Shown here in pieces: positions 15,708 through 24,783 of a stretch of DNA of 64,000 nucleotides (position 1 is the first letter of the stretch; each line of letters opens with the position of its first letter). The stretch covers positions 1 to 64,000 of the forward strand of contig CALLQB010000044.1 in assembly GCA_938015295.1 (NCBI GenBank). Reading direction: 5' to 3'. Made by a program: the position numbers and the translations under genes. Under the pieces are notes generated by a model, which saw only the letters and a program-made list of their open reading frames with translations, searched no databases and was not told where the DNA came from. This DNA is from an uncultured Acidimicrobiales bacterium. Lineage in GTDB: Bacteria; Actinomycetota; Acidimicrobiia; Acidimicrobiales; SHLQ01.

Positions 15708-17633
15708 CGCCTCGTAGTCCGCCAGATCGATCTCGCGGGTCTGATCCCAAAATTCGAGCATCGAGTACGGCCAATTCTGCGCGACTCGACCGCTGGCCGA
15801 CTTGTACCAACTGCTGACGCTACTGACTCCCCATGCCATCTTGGCGTTTCCCTCGTCGATCCACTCGTTGTAGCGGTCGTGCACGTCGGCCTTCACGTCG
15901 AGAGCACGCACATTGTTCTCGAGCAGGTGTCGGAGAAACTGGGTGACGTAGTGCACCTCGCACTCGCTGAAGTAGATGATCGATCCGTTGATGACGATGT
16001 TGGTGTTGGGCCCGTACAGATAGAAGAAGTTGGGGAAGCCAGGACTCACCACACCGAGATAGGCTCGGGCGTCGCCGTTCCAGTGGTCGTGGAGCTCGAT
16101 TCCACCGCGGCCGACAACCTTCATCGGAACCAGAAACTCTGATGCCTTAAAACCGGTGCCGAACAGCAGCACATCGAACTCGTGCTCCACGCCATCGTTG
16201 GTGACCACACCCGCCGGCGTGATCCGCTCAATTGCGGTGGTTTCGAGGGTCACATCGTCGCGTTTTAGGGTGGTTGCCCAGCTGCCATCGTCGACCACAA
16301 ATCGTTTCGCCCCCATCGGGTAGCGTGGCGTTACTTTGTCGAACAGATCGGGGCGGTCGCCGAACTCCATCTCGAGGTACATCGTGAACAGCACGCGGAG
16401 CTCTTCGTTGCTGGCGCTCACCGAGATCTCGGTGTCGGACTCCCAATCGGGGTCGACCTCTAAACGTGGCAACAGGCCTTCGTGTCCTCGCCAGAACGCC
16501 CGCAGTCGAAACCAGTTGTTGTAGTTGGGCAGCCGGGTGAACAGCCACATCAGATTGTCGGGCAGCTCTTGTTGGTACTGCGGGCGGGGAACCATCCAAT
16601 TCGGGGTGCGCTGGAACACGGTTAGTTCGCCGGCTTCGCGAGCTACATGCGGGATGAACTGCATCGCACTGCAACCGGTGCCGATGACCCCGACCTTCTT
16701 GCCGGTTAGGTCGACATCGTGGTTCCAGCGGGCCGAATGCCACGCGTCGCCAGCAAAGGAGTTGAGACCGTCGATGTTGGGCAGCTGCGGACGGTTGAGT
16801 TGGCCGACCGCCGAGATAACTGCCTGACAATCGAACGTCGACTCGCCTTCGGGCCCCTGGAGTTCAAGCGACCAGGTAGCCGACTCCTCATCGAAGACCA
16901 TCGACGACACCTCGACACCAAACCGGATGTTGTCGCGGATACCAAAGTCGTCGGCGCATGCGTTGAAATAGTCGAGCAACACCTCTTGGCTCGAATGAAA
17001 CTGCGGCCAATCGTGCTTCTGCATGAACGAATAGGCGTACGTGTGGTTCGACACATCGACACGACAGCCCGGGTACGTGTTCTCCAACCACGTACCGCCG
17101 AGAGCCCCGTTTTTCTCGAACACGACATAGTCGACACCGGCCTGCTGCAGTCGGTGCGCGGCAAGGATGCCTGACATGCCGGCGCCGACGATGACCACGG
17201 TCATTTGTGCGTCGGGAGCCAAGGCGTCCTTGTGCCAATCGGGTGCCCGAGGGTCGGTGCCATTTGCCGCTAGCTCTTCGGTCAGCATCGGAACATACGA
17301 GCCATCGAGATCGACACCTGTTATCCAACACATGATCGCCTGCAGCTGCTCGGTGGTCGGATCATGCGACGGAAGGCCTTCGTCGCGGAACCGGGCGAGC
17401 ACCGGCAAAGCGATGTCGCGGCAACGCTGAAGCTGATCCGGAGTCCAACCGGCCTGCTCTTCTAGCGTCAGCTCAGGATCAGGGCGCAAGCCTGGCTCAA
17501 GGAGCGATAGGTCGCCGGTGAGATAAGCAAGTGTCGGCAGCAACGGAGGAAGGTCGGCCTCCGGATCCGCCAGGATCGCGGCTAGCGCCTCGTCGTCTTC
17601 AACAATTGGTTGGATGTCGGGTTCGAACGCCAT
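15702..17633 (-). CDS. Flavin-containing Baeyer-Villiger monooxygenase, HAPMO-like
   Basis: 643 aa. An N-terminal extension of about 140 residues precedes the FAD motif VVIVGAGMSGILAAHRL. The Baeyer-Villiger fingerprint follows as FAGDAWHSARWNHD, with the NADPH Rossmann motif VGVIGTGCSAMQFIP after it. The length and extension resemble 4-hydroxyacetophenone monooxygenase, which inserts oxygen into aryl ketones to give esters using NADPH and O2. The aryl-ketone cupin at the left edge fits the same chemistry, but no operon joins them. It is last of three same-strand genes: SRPBCC, DUF2293, monooxygenase. Confidence 0.88.
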   Translation of the reverse strand: MAFEPDIQPIVEDDEALAAILADPEADLPPLLPTLAYLTGDLSLLEPGLRPDPELTLEEQAGWTPDQLQRCRDIALPVLARFRDEGLPSHDPTTEQLQAIMCWITGVDLDGSYVPMLTEELAANGTDPRAPDWHKDALAPDAQMTVVIVGAGMSGILAAHRLQQAGVDYVVFEKNGALGGTWLENTYPGCRVDVSNHTYAYSFMQKHDWPQFHSSQEVLLDYFNACADDFGIRDNIRFGVEVSSMVFDEESATWSLELQGPEGESTFDCQAVISAVGQLNRPQLPNIDGLNSFAGDAWHSARWNHDVDLTGKKVGVIGTGCSAMQFIPHVAREAGELTVFQRTPNWMVPRPQYQQELPDNLMWLFTRLPNYNNWFRLRAFWRGHEGLLPRLEVDPDWESDTEISVSASNEELRVLFTMYLEMEFGDRPDLFDKVTPRYPMGAKRFVVDDGSWATTLKRDDVTLETTAIERITPAGVVTNDGVEHEFDVLLFGTGFKASEFLVPMKVVGRGGIELHDHWNGDARAYLGVVSPGFPNFFYLYGPNTNIVINGSIIYFSECEVHYVTQFLRHLLENNVRALDVKADVHDRYNEWIDEGNAKMAWGVSSVSSWYKSASGRVAQNWPYSMLEFWDQTREIDLADYEAL

Positions 17634-17681
17634 AACCCGAGTCTTCCATCCCCCGCCACACGCTCCAAGACCCCCGAACCA

Positions 17682-18359
17682 CTACGGTCGATGGGCTCGC
17701 AGAAATGCGTCGACCTGTCGTTGGGCTGCCGTTCGAATCCGGGCATATTTCTGCGAGGTGCGGGTGACTTGTCTCGCTCCCGGCCGACGAGCTGCGTCGA
17801 GCGCCGCGTCGTAGTCGGTATGCGCGTGGCGGATGTGGGCGCGCGCTGCGAGCTCAGCCCGCGCTTCAACCGGTTGACTTCCGGCTCGACCAACCCGACC
17901 GCTTCCGATCTTCGCTGCATCGGACGCTTGTTCGGCGATGCGCATCGCAAGCTCAGCGTGCTCTGGGTCAAAGTGTAAGAAGTTGATGATCGCGTCGCGA
18001 AGCTCATCGATGTCGCGATCCTGTCGGCGATCGCGCGCCATAGACGCCGATACCTTCTTGGCTTTCGCCGACTTTGGCGCGGCCCGCATAGCTGCCTTGA
18101 CATCACCTTTGGGGGCATAGGTTCCTACGGCAACAGGTTTGCCCCAAGCGCCGCTTGAGAGTTTCGGACGTTCCTCGACCAACCACCACCGCTCAGCGGA
18201 CGATCGAACCCGACGAGTAACCGCTGGGTCACCTTTGGGCACGAACACCCACCCGTCTGGCACGTCGACCTCGCCACGCTCATTGGGCGACCAAACCCGA
18301 GCCGATGAGCTTCCTGGACGAACGGTACGTGAGGGGAACTTTGCCACGGCCGTAGACAA
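17682..18359 (-). CDS. DUF2293 domain protein
   Basis: 225 aa if the TTG at 18359 is used; a GTG four codons in is an equally plausible start. Residues 1-80 include WVFVPKGDPAVTRRVRSSAERWWLVEE. A basic middle part (KSAKAKKVSASMARDRRQ) leads to a C-terminal DUF2293-like domain with ARAHIRHAHTDYDAAL. That I-R-H-x(2)-T-x-YD pattern is the recognisable hallmark. No enzymatic role is known to me; the Arg/Lys-rich character would suit nucleic acid binding, which is inference. It lies 16 bases after the SRPBCC gene and 48 bases before the monooxygenase. Confidence 0.75.
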   Translation of the reverse strand: MSTAVAKFPSRTVRPGSSSARVWSPNERGEVDVPDGWVFVPKGDPAVTRRVRSSAERWWLVEERPKLSSGAWGKPVAVGTYAPKGDVKAAMRAAPKSAKAKKVSASMARDRRQDRDIDELRDAIINFLHFDPEHAELAMRIAEQASDAAKIGSGRVGRAGSQPVEARAELAARAHIRHAHTDYDAALDAARRPGARQVTRTSQKYARIRTAAQRQVDAFLRAHRP

Positions 18360-18375
18360 TGCCAGGCATCGACCT

Positions 18376-18855
18376 CTAAGTGGTGGAGGCGTCGGCTACC
18401 AGTTTGATGGCGGCGAGCGTGGCGTCGATCATCGGACCGGTCATCGCCATTCGTGCGGCGTAGGCGTCCGGTGCGGCGGCAGCCATCGCTGGAGTTTTGT
18501 TCACCATCCACCAGCGTTCGGTAAGGCGACAACCAGATTCCAAGGGCTCCATCTCATAGCTCCACCACGTGCAATTTTCTTCGACGCCTAGAACGGCAAA
18601 CGTAAAGTCCTTGCCCGGATCTGCCCGAGCGACCTCGCATTCTCTCGTCCACTCGTTCTCGCCAGCCTTGTTATGCCCAGCGAACCAGTCGCCAACCTGG
18701 CCGGTGCCACCGCGAAGCCAATCAGCGCCAAGATTTTCCGGGCTCCACTCCCCCATTCGCGTAACGTCGGAGATCATCGCGTACACCGCATCGCAGGTCG
18801 CCTGTACCTCGACCCACGACTCGTAACGCTCGATAGCTTCGTCAGGAATTTGCAT
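18376..18855 (-). CDS. SRPBCC (START/polyketide cyclase-like) family protein
   Basis: 159 aa helix-grip fold protein. VEVQATCDAVYAMISDVTRMGEWSPE is the standard first strand, helix and loop; later strands include CRLTERWWMVN before a long C-terminal helix. Such proteins bind hydrophobic ligands or act as cyclases, and many actinobacterial members remain unassigned. TAGTGT sits seven bases before the ATG. It is the first gene of the unit containing DUF2293 and the monooxygenase, so a hydrophobic-ligand binding role in ketone metabolism is possible but unproven. Confidence 0.85.
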   Translation of the reverse strand: MQIPDEAIERYESWVEVQATCDAVYAMISDVTRMGEWSPENLGADWLRGGTGQVGDWFAGHNKAGENEWTRECEVARADPGKDFTFAVLGVEENCTWWSYEMEPLESGCRLTERWWMVNKTPAMAAAAPDAYAARMAMTGPMIDATLAAIKLVADASTT

Positions 18856-18934
18856 ACCGAGAACACTACCCGTGTGCTTTACCGACGATGTCCGACACCG
18901 CTGGATCGAATGGCAACCGAAAACGCGGCCGAGT

Positions 18935-18940
18935 TAGGTT
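18935..18940 (+). promoter_or_regulatory. -10 box of leaderless amidohydrolase promoter
   Basis: TAGGTT, six bases (GACTAC), then the ATG at 18947. Confidence 0.65.
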
Positions 18941-18946
18941 GACTAC

Positions 18947-20365
18947 ATGGGCACCAATCAGTTCGTACGTAGTGATGAAGTAGCGGCAATTCGCGACCAG
19001 ATCAGCCATCCGATCATCGACGGCGACGGACACCTGATCGAATTCGTGCCATGGCTCCGCGACCTCGTCGTCGACATTGCTGATGAGTCGGTGGCCAAAC
19101 GGTTCGACACACTTGTCAACGGCGCTGCAGCAGTTCGGGGGGTTCCCGAAGACAAGCGACGCCAGCTCGGCATCTCGCGCAGTTCGTATTGGGCGCTGCC
19201 GGCCCGCAACACGCTCGATAGGGCCACGGCGATGCTTCCGGAGCTCTTGTACAGCCGGCTCGACGAGATCGGCATCGATTTTGCGCTGCTGTATCCAACC
19301 TACGGCTTGACGGTGGTAGGCGTACTTGACGACGAACTTCGCGGCGCCATCGCTCGGGCGTGCAACCGCTACATCGCCGAGGCCTACGGCCCGTACCGCG
19401 ACCGCCTCGAACCCGTTGCTTCGATCCCGATGTTCACCCCCGAAGAAGCCATCGCCGAGCTGCACTATGCCGTCGGCGAGCTAGGACTGAAGTCGGTAAT
19501 GATGGCTGGAGTCGTGCCCCGTACATTCGAAGGCGAGAGCAACGATCGCACCAGCAGGTGGATGGACACTCTTGGCCACGACAGCATGTACGACTACGAC
19601 CCCGTATGGCAGACATGCCTCGACCTGGGGGTGTGCCCCACCTTTCACGCCAGCGGTATGGGGTGGGGAAGCCGAACCTCCACCACCAACTACGTGTACA
19701 ACCACATCGGCAACTTTGCGACGGCCGGCGAGGCAACCGCTCGCTCGCTGATATTTGGCGGTGTAACCAAACGATTCCCCGAACTGCGCTTCGCGTTCCT
19801 CGAGGGCGGCGTCGCATGGGGGGTCAATCTGCTCGCCGATCTCATCGGCCACTACGAGAAACGCAATCGGGAATCGCTCGAGCACTACAACCCCGCAAAC
19901 CTCGATCGAGCACAGATCTCACAACTCGTAGCCGACTACGGCACGGTCGGCCACCGTGACCGCTCCGACCAACTCGAGTTAGCACTATCGATGCTCAGCG
20001 ACCCGAACGAACGCACTGATCAGGTCGACGACTTTGCCGAAAGCATGCTGACGTCGGTCGATGACATCCTCGACATCTTCACCCGTCAGTACTTTTTTGG
20101 ATGCGAGGCCGATGACCCGATGAATGCCATGGCCTTCGACAGCAGTCGAAACCCGGGCAACGCCAAGGTTCAAGCAATGTTTGCCAGCGATATTGGCCAC
20201 TGGGACGTACCCGACTTCCGAGGTGTGTTGCCCGAAGCGTGGGAGCTGGTCGACGATGGTCACATCACCGTCGACGACTTTCAGGCGTTCACCTGCGACA
20301 ACATCACTTCGCTACTGACCGCCGGTAACGCCGAGTTTTTCGCCAACACGGTCATCAACCCATAG
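18947..20365 (+). CDS. Amidohydrolase (amidohydrolase_2 / ACMSD-like) family protein
   Basis: 472 aa. The first barrel strand, HPIIDGDGHLIEF, is the amidohydrolase_2 signature in which the usual metal H-x-H is D-x-D-x-H-like. IDFALLYPTYGL and FAFLEGGVAWGVNLLADLIGHYEK are later barrel strands. Similar actinobacterial proteins are decarboxylases or hydrolases acting on aromatic or terpenoid acids; the reaction cannot be assigned. The gene is alone, promoted by a leaderless start, and ends at a strong hairpin shared with the convergent secreted-protein gene. Confidence 0.82.
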   Translation: MGTNQFVRSDEVAAIRDQISHPIIDGDGHLIEFVPWLRDLVVDIADESVAKRFDTLVNGAAAVRGVPEDKRRQLGISRSSYWALPARNTLDRATAMLPELLYSRLDEIGIDFALLYPTYGLTVVGVLDDELRGAIARACNRYIAEAYGPYRDRLEPVASIPMFTPEEAIAELHYAVGELGLKSVMMAGVVPRTFEGESNDRTSRWMDTLGHDSMYDYDPVWQTCLDLGVCPTFHASGMGWGSRTSTTNYVYNHIGNFATAGEATARSLIFGGVTKRFPELRFAFLEGGVAWGVNLLADLIGHYEKRNRESLEHYNPANLDRAQISQLVADYGTVGHRDRSDQLELALSMLSDPNERTDQVDDFAESMLTSVDDILDIFTRQYFFGCEADDPMNAMAFDSSRNPGNAKVQAMFASDIGHWDVPDFRGVLPEAWELVDDGHITVDDFQAFTCDNITSLLTAGNAEFFANTVINP

Positions 20366-20388
20366 CCAGATCGACACCTTCTGTTGTT

Positions 20389-20416
20389 CCAGGGTGACCA
20401 TCGACGGTCACCCTGG
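20389..20416. terminator. Bidirectional hairpin between convergent genes
   Basis: CCAGGGTGACC - ATCGAC - GGTCACCCTGG: a perfect 11-bp stem with a six-base loop, midway between the amidohydrolase stop and the stop of the opposing gene. No T-run follows on either strand, as is common in actinobacteria. Confidence 0.8.
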
Positions 20417-20443
20417 GTGAAAATTTCGGGTTTGGGTGTTGGG

Positions 20444-21958
20444 TTACTGGGGTTTGAAGTTGAGCTTGAAGCGGGGTGAGTTTGCGTTGGGGGTGAACGT
20501 CACCTTGAGAAAACAGCTTCTGGCGATCTCGCCGCAGTCGAACACGGTGTTGCCGTTGCGAAGGTATTGCGACAGACGCAGGTCGAGCGAGAAGTCGGTG
20601 CTTTGCAGGTTCTGGCTCTGAAGCTCCTGACAAAAACTCAACGCATCGCTATCGACACACTGCCACAGCTGAAAGAACCTCGGCAGTGGCATGTCGATGA
20701 ACTCCACCGTGGCGACGTCGCCGTTGGTGAGCTCTGCTCGGGCAATGTTGATCCGTGGCAGCTTTGGCGGTCCGTCATCGACAAAAGTCAGTGCTTGGCG
20801 CTTGTCGATCTTGCCGTAGCCAGGCGTGGTCGTGGAGACCTCACAGGTTCCGGGCACCGCACAATCAAAGGCCTTGCCCGAACGCCACAACACACGCCGT
20901 GGCACGGTCGCAATTGTCTCGTCGTGCCACGCAAATGATTCTCCATCAACCGGCTGTATCGGACCATGGCCGATCACGATGCAGCCTTTGTTGTGTTTGC
21001 CAGCCACGGACTTGGTAAGACATTGCGTAACTTCGGTGCCGTAGTACGGGGTAGACACCTTGACCACCAACGGCTGCACGTCGAGGAGTCCGTCAAGAGC
21101 TGCGTAGGACACCGTCGGCACAGGAATCGGTTCATCGGTCTTGGCAAACGCAAGCCTCCACCGCTTCTGCACGCCACGAACCGTGATCACACACCTATCT
21201 CTTGCAGCCGCACAATCGATGGGGGTACGCCCATTCCAGTACACGCGCTTCAAGACGATGACGCCTGTTTCACCATGTTTGAGACGTAGTCCATCGTCGC
21301 AGATTCGCTGGCCGCTCCCCTGCCAGTTGGCGCACTGACTGATCTGGTAAACCCGATTTGTTCGTCCCGCCGGTGCCACCACCGTCACCTCGACTTCTTG
21401 CCCATCGCGGAAACCGCTCTTTGGACTGAATTCGAGTTCGAGAAGCGGCCGGTGTGTTCGGAATCGGAGCGGGATGGTTTGCAGAACGGACGGAGATTCT
21501 TCGATTCTTGTGGGTGAGGTTGTTACCACTAGCTGACAGGCGACGGCTTGCTTTCCGCAGTCGATACGGCGGCCATCTTCGCCGAGTTCGCGTGTGACTT
21601 TGCCGCGTGCTGACAGCTCTCCAGCTTTTGCCTGCACCGCTTGAGTCACCGTTCGGCAGGCGTCAGAAAGCTCGGTGGTTGGGCACTGAAACGCTTTCAC
21701 CCATGCGCCATCGTCGGCAAAGTTGGAACCAGTCACGACGATCCGCTGCACCTGAGCGAGCTTCTTGGTCTTCGAAACCGAGATGACCGGAACCGGGTCG
21801 GCGGTGGTCGGCGTCGAGCCGTGGGCCGGCGACGCTGTGGAGAGAACTGCCGTCAACAATGCTATGACCAGCGCAAACGCTAGAGCAGCTGAGGGCCTGG
21901 TTGGCCGAGACGTTGGATGAAACAAGGTGGGGGTTCGAAGAACCTTGTGCTGTCGCAT
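20444..21958 (-). CDS. Secreted neocarzinostatin-like multi-domain protein, paralogue of 6182-7585
   Basis: 504 aa. A Sec signal peptide (hydrophobic run about 23-42, AHGS cleavage region) predicts export. About four beta-sandwich repeats follow, each with cysteines spaced as in AFQCPTTELSDACRT, IDCGKQAVACQLVV and FDCAVPGTCEVSTT. Domain layout and motif order match the 6182 gene. The first domain opens ISVSKTKKLAQVQRIVVTGSNF, like an IPT/neocarzinostatin strand. TACTAT lies eight bases before the ATG. There is no membrane anchor, so it is probably released or wall-bound; function unknown. Confidence 0.7.
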   Translation of the reverse strand: MRQHKVLRTPTLFHPTSRPTRPSAALAFALVIALLTAVLSTASPAHGSTPTTADPVPVISVSKTKKLAQVQRIVVTGSNFADDGAWVKAFQCPTTELSDACRTVTQAVQAKAGELSARGKVTRELGEDGRRIDCGKQAVACQLVVTTSPTRIEESPSVLQTIPLRFRTHRPLLELEFSPKSGFRDGQEVEVTVVAPAGRTNRVYQISQCANWQGSGQRICDDGLRLKHGETGVIVLKRVYWNGRTPIDCAAARDRCVITVRGVQKRWRLAFAKTDEPIPVPTVSYAALDGLLDVQPLVVKVSTPYYGTEVTQCLTKSVAGKHNKGCIVIGHGPIQPVDGESFAWHDETIATVPRRVLWRSGKAFDCAVPGTCEVSTTTPGYGKIDKRQALTFVDDGPPKLPRINIARAELTNGDVATVEFIDMPLPRFFQLWQCVDSDALSFCQELQSQNLQSTDFSLDLRLSQYLRNGNTVFDCGEIARSCFLKVTFTPNANSPRFKLNFKPQ

Positions 21959-22084
21959 GGCATTCGATAGTAGTTCATGAGCCGCCTCGGCGACGATGAG
22001 TAACCGCGTGCGCCGTCTGCGGGTGCTGAAGCAGGCTGACCCACGACGTAGTCTTGTTCTCAGCTGCGTGCAAGAAAGTAGGCC

Positions 22085-22969
22085 ATGAGCGCTGACAACG
22101 AAACGCTATGGGGAGTCTCCTCGATGGCTGGCCAGCTAAAGCGTGTTGCGATGCGGCGCCCTGGAGCCCTGCTTGGGGCAGACGCTCAACGATGGCACTA
22201 TGCCAAGCCGCTCGACCCTGCAGCCTTGGCAGCCCAATACGAGACGTTCGCGCAGAAGGTGGCCGCGAGCGGCGCCGAGATCGTGTGGCTTCCCGCAGCT
22301 GATGACGACCTCGCCGACTCGGTCTTCACCTACGATCCGTCCTTCGTTTTCCCGGGCGGCGCCGTCATCCTTCGTCCCGGCAAGGCTCTCCGAGACGCCG
22401 AAGCGCAACTTCACGCTGCGTTCTATGAGGCAGAGGGCATTCCCGTACTCGGCACAATCGATGCCCCCGGCACCGTCGAAGGCGGCGATTGTTTTTGGCT
22501 CGACGATTCGACGCTGGCTGTCGGTCGAGGATTTCGCACCAACCAAGCAGGCATCGAACAACTTGAGGCCATCGTCGCGCCCACCGGCATTCGCCTTGCC
22601 GTATTCGATCTCCCCTATCACCATGGCCCCGATATCTGTCTGCATTTGATGTCGGTCGTCAGCCCGCTCGACGTTGATCTCGCCCTCGTGCACCCGCCGC
22701 TCATGCCGACTGCCCTCTACCAACGAATGCTCGCCATGGGCTACACGTTGCTCGAAGCGCCGGCAGAAGAGTTCGACGCAAGCCTGGGGCTCAATCTCAA
22801 TGTTCTGGCCACCGGCCCGCGGCAGGTGATAGCGATCGAAGGGTTCGCCGGCACGCTCGACCTGATGCGCGATGCCGGGTGCGACGTCGACACGTTCGCT
22901 GCCGATGAACTCTGCATCCCCTGCGAAGGCGGGCCAACCTGTCTGACGCGCCCGCTGCTGCGCTCGTAG
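22085..22969 (+). CDS. DDAH/amidinotransferase-superfamily guanidine hydrolase
   Basis: 294 aa with the pentein fold. Substrate-binding and catalytic landmarks are FTYDPSFVF (about residue 82), GTVEGGDCFWL (about 132), the catalytic His in CLHLMSVVSPLD and the nucleophilic Cys in CEGGPTCLTRPL near the C-terminus. This layout fits dimethylarginine dimethylaminohydrolase, which yields citrulline and methylamines; a different guanidino substrate is possible. AAGAAAG, about seven bases before the ATG, may be the ribosome site. The MOSC gene follows 24 bases later and is probably co-transcribed. Confidence 0.85.
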   Translation: MSADNETLWGVSSMAGQLKRVAMRRPGALLGADAQRWHYAKPLDPAALAAQYETFAQKVAASGAEIVWLPAADDDLADSVFTYDPSFVFPGGAVILRPGKALRDAEAQLHAAFYEAEGIPVLGTIDAPGTVEGGDCFWLDDSTLAVGRGFRTNQAGIEQLEAIVAPTGIRLAVFDLPYHHGPDICLHLMSVVSPLDVDLALVHPPLMPTALYQRMLAMGYTLLEAPAEEFDASLGLNLNVLATGPRQVIAIEGFAGTLDLMRDAGCDVDTFAADELCIPCEGGPTCLTRPLLRS

Positions 22970-22993
22970 CTCCAACGAAAGGCTCTAACCGTC

Positions 22994-23533
22994 ATGGCCG
23001 AAGTCGTCGCCGTCCATACCGATAGCGCTCATGGGTTTAGCAAGAATCAAGCCGAGGCCGTCGAGCTGATCGCTGGCCTCGGCGTGCAAGGCGACGCACA
23101 CATGGGAGCGCAAGTCCAACATCGCTCGCGGGTCGCCGCAGACCCGATGCAACCGAATCTCCGACAGGTTCACCTTCTCCACGAGGAGCTCTTCGCCTAT
23201 GCCGCCGACCACGGTTTCTCGGTCGCTGCGGGTGATCTTGGCGAGAACATCACCACGCGGGGCATCGATTTGCTCGGGCTTCCGGTCGGAGCGGTTCTCC
23301 GGCTGGGAGCCGAGGCCCTCGTCGCGATCACCGGTCTGCGAAACCCGTGTGCGCAGATCGATACGTTCAGCGATGGACTTCTGAGCGTGGTTCGATACCG
23401 CACCGATCAAGGGTCAGTAGTCCGACTGGCGGGAGTTATGGCGGTGGTCGTGGCGGGCGGCGTCGTACAGGCTGGCGACGCGATCGAGGCTTCGATGCCG
23501 CCCGGGCCAATACGCCCCCTCGCACCGGTCTAA
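22994..23533 (+). CDS. MOSC-domain protein
   Basis: 179 aa. GLGVQGDAHMG and GLRNPCAQID are the two conserved blocks of the MOSC beta-barrel; the Cys in the second corresponds to the sulfur or molybdenum cofactor residue of this superfamily. VHLLHEELF and GDLGENITTRGIDLL complete the typical YiiM-like layout. YiiM/YcbX relatives use molybdenum cofactor to reduce N-hydroxylated compounds, which is the best general guess. GAAAGG lies upstream of the ATG. It is the second gene of a unit with the DDAH-like enzyme. Confidence 0.88.
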   Translation: MAEVVAVHTDSAHGFSKNQAEAVELIAGLGVQGDAHMGAQVQHRSRVAADPMQPNLRQVHLLHEELFAYAADHGFSVAAGDLGENITTRGIDLLGLPVGAVLRLGAEALVAITGLRNPCAQIDTFSDGLLSVVRYRTDQGSVVRLAGVMAVVVAGGVVQAGDAIEASMPPGPIRPLAPV

Positions 23534-23648
23534 GTGCCGCGAGCCAACGTCGATTGGCCCGATAACGAATCGTGGTGCCCGCATTTCGTCGTCTTGGCGC
23601 GAACCAGATACGTTCGCTGGCGAAACCGCACAAACTTGGAGCTCCGAT

Positions 23649-24773
23649 ATGAAGACCCGTGCCGCAATCTGCTGGGAAGAACACACCGAGTGGTCGGTTG
23701 AAGAGGTTGAGCTCCGCGACCCGGGCCCCGGCGAGGTCTTGGTCAAGCTGGCGTACGCCGGACTCTGCCACTCCGACGAGCACGTTCGCCTCGGCGACCT
23801 GTCGTTACCCGACGAGATGGGCGGCGTTGCCTTCAGCCCCTGCCCAATGGTCGGGGGCCACGAAGGCGCCGGCGTTGTCCAAGCCGTCGGCGAGGGTGTC
23901 ACCAAGGTGGCCGTAGGCGATCATGTCTCGGCGTCGTTCATTCCGTCGTGCGGCGTGTGTCCTCCCTGCTCCAGTGGTCGCCAGAACCTTTGTGATCGCG
24001 GCTCGGAGACAATGTCTGCCGAACCTCGCATCACCGCAGCCGATGGCACGCAAGTTAAGAGCATGGCCGGCCTCGGCACGTTTGCCGAACACATGGTTGT
24101 CGATCAGGATTCGCTGGTGAAAGTAGGCGACTGGTACCCGCTCGACGTTGTTGCTCTCGTAAGCTGCGGCGTCGCAACCGGCTACGGCTCCGCAGTAAAC
24201 GTGGCCGATATCCGTCCGGGAGACACCGTGGTTATCGTCGGCGTCGGGGGCATCGGCATCAATGCTGTTCAGGGCGCCAAGGCGGCAGGAGCGACGCAGA
24301 TCATCGCCGTCGATCCGGTGGAAATGAAGCGAGAGTTCGCCCAAACAGTCGGAGCGACCGAAACAGCGGCGTCCATCGAGGAAGCGACCCCGATGGTTAA
24401 CGATCTGTCGTGGGGCAGGGGCGCAAACGCGGTCATCCTCACCGTTGGCGATGCAACCGGCGATCTTTTTGCACCGGCGATGGGCATGGTTGGCAAAGGC
24501 GGAACCTTGGTCCTCACCAGCCTTTCGCACATTGCCCAGAACGAAATCAGTCTCAACACCTTCGACCTCGCCATGAGTCAGAAAACGCTGAAGGGCAACG
24601 TGTTTGGCGGAGGGAACCCCCGCAACGACATTCCGGCGCTGCTCCGCCAGTACGAAGCGGGCCAAATCCGCCTCGATGAGCTGATCACCAAGCGCTACAC
24701 GCTCGACGAAATCAATGAGGGCTACGCCGACATGCATGCAGGTAAGAACGTGCGCGGCGTCATCGCCTTCTAG
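23649..24773 (+). CDS. NDMA-dependent zinc alcohol dehydrogenase (mycofactocin-associated type)
   Basis: 374 aa. The catalytic zinc ligands appear in GLCHSDEH and MVGGHEGAG. The four structural zinc cysteines are in SCGVCPPCSSGRQNLC. The NAD site is VVIVGVGGIGINAVQ. The sequence matches the Rxyl_3153-type family (TIGR03989) of nicotinoprotein alcohol dehydrogenases that keep NAD(H) tightly bound and are reoxidised through mycofactocin or the artificial acceptor NDMA. GGAG precedes the ATG. The TetR gene ends 10 bases away on the other strand. No mycofactocin genes are in this window. Confidence 0.85.
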   Translation: MKTRAAICWEEHTEWSVEEVELRDPGPGEVLVKLAYAGLCHSDEHVRLGDLSLPDEMGGVAFSPCPMVGGHEGAGVVQAVGEGVTKVAVGDHVSASFIPSCGVCPPCSSGRQNLCDRGSETMSAEPRITAADGTQVKSMAGLGTFAEHMVVDQDSLVKVGDWYPLDVVALVSCGVATGYGSAVNVADIRPGDTVVIVGVGGIGINAVQGAKAAGATQIIAVDPVEMKREFAQTVGATETAASIEEATPMVNDLSWGRGANAVILTVGDATGDLFAPAMGMVGKGGTLVLTSLSHIAQNEISLNTFDLAMSQKTLKGNVFGGGNPRNDIPALLRQYEAGQIRLDELITKRYTLDEINEGYADMHAGKNVRGVIAF

Positions 24774-24783
24774 GGCTTGTTTG

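Noticed and set aside
14417-20432. 13-base sequence AAAATTTCGGGTT shared by 14417-14429 and 20420-20432
   Set aside because: It looked like a repeated element, but many 13-base matches are expected by chance in 64 kb and the flanks differ.
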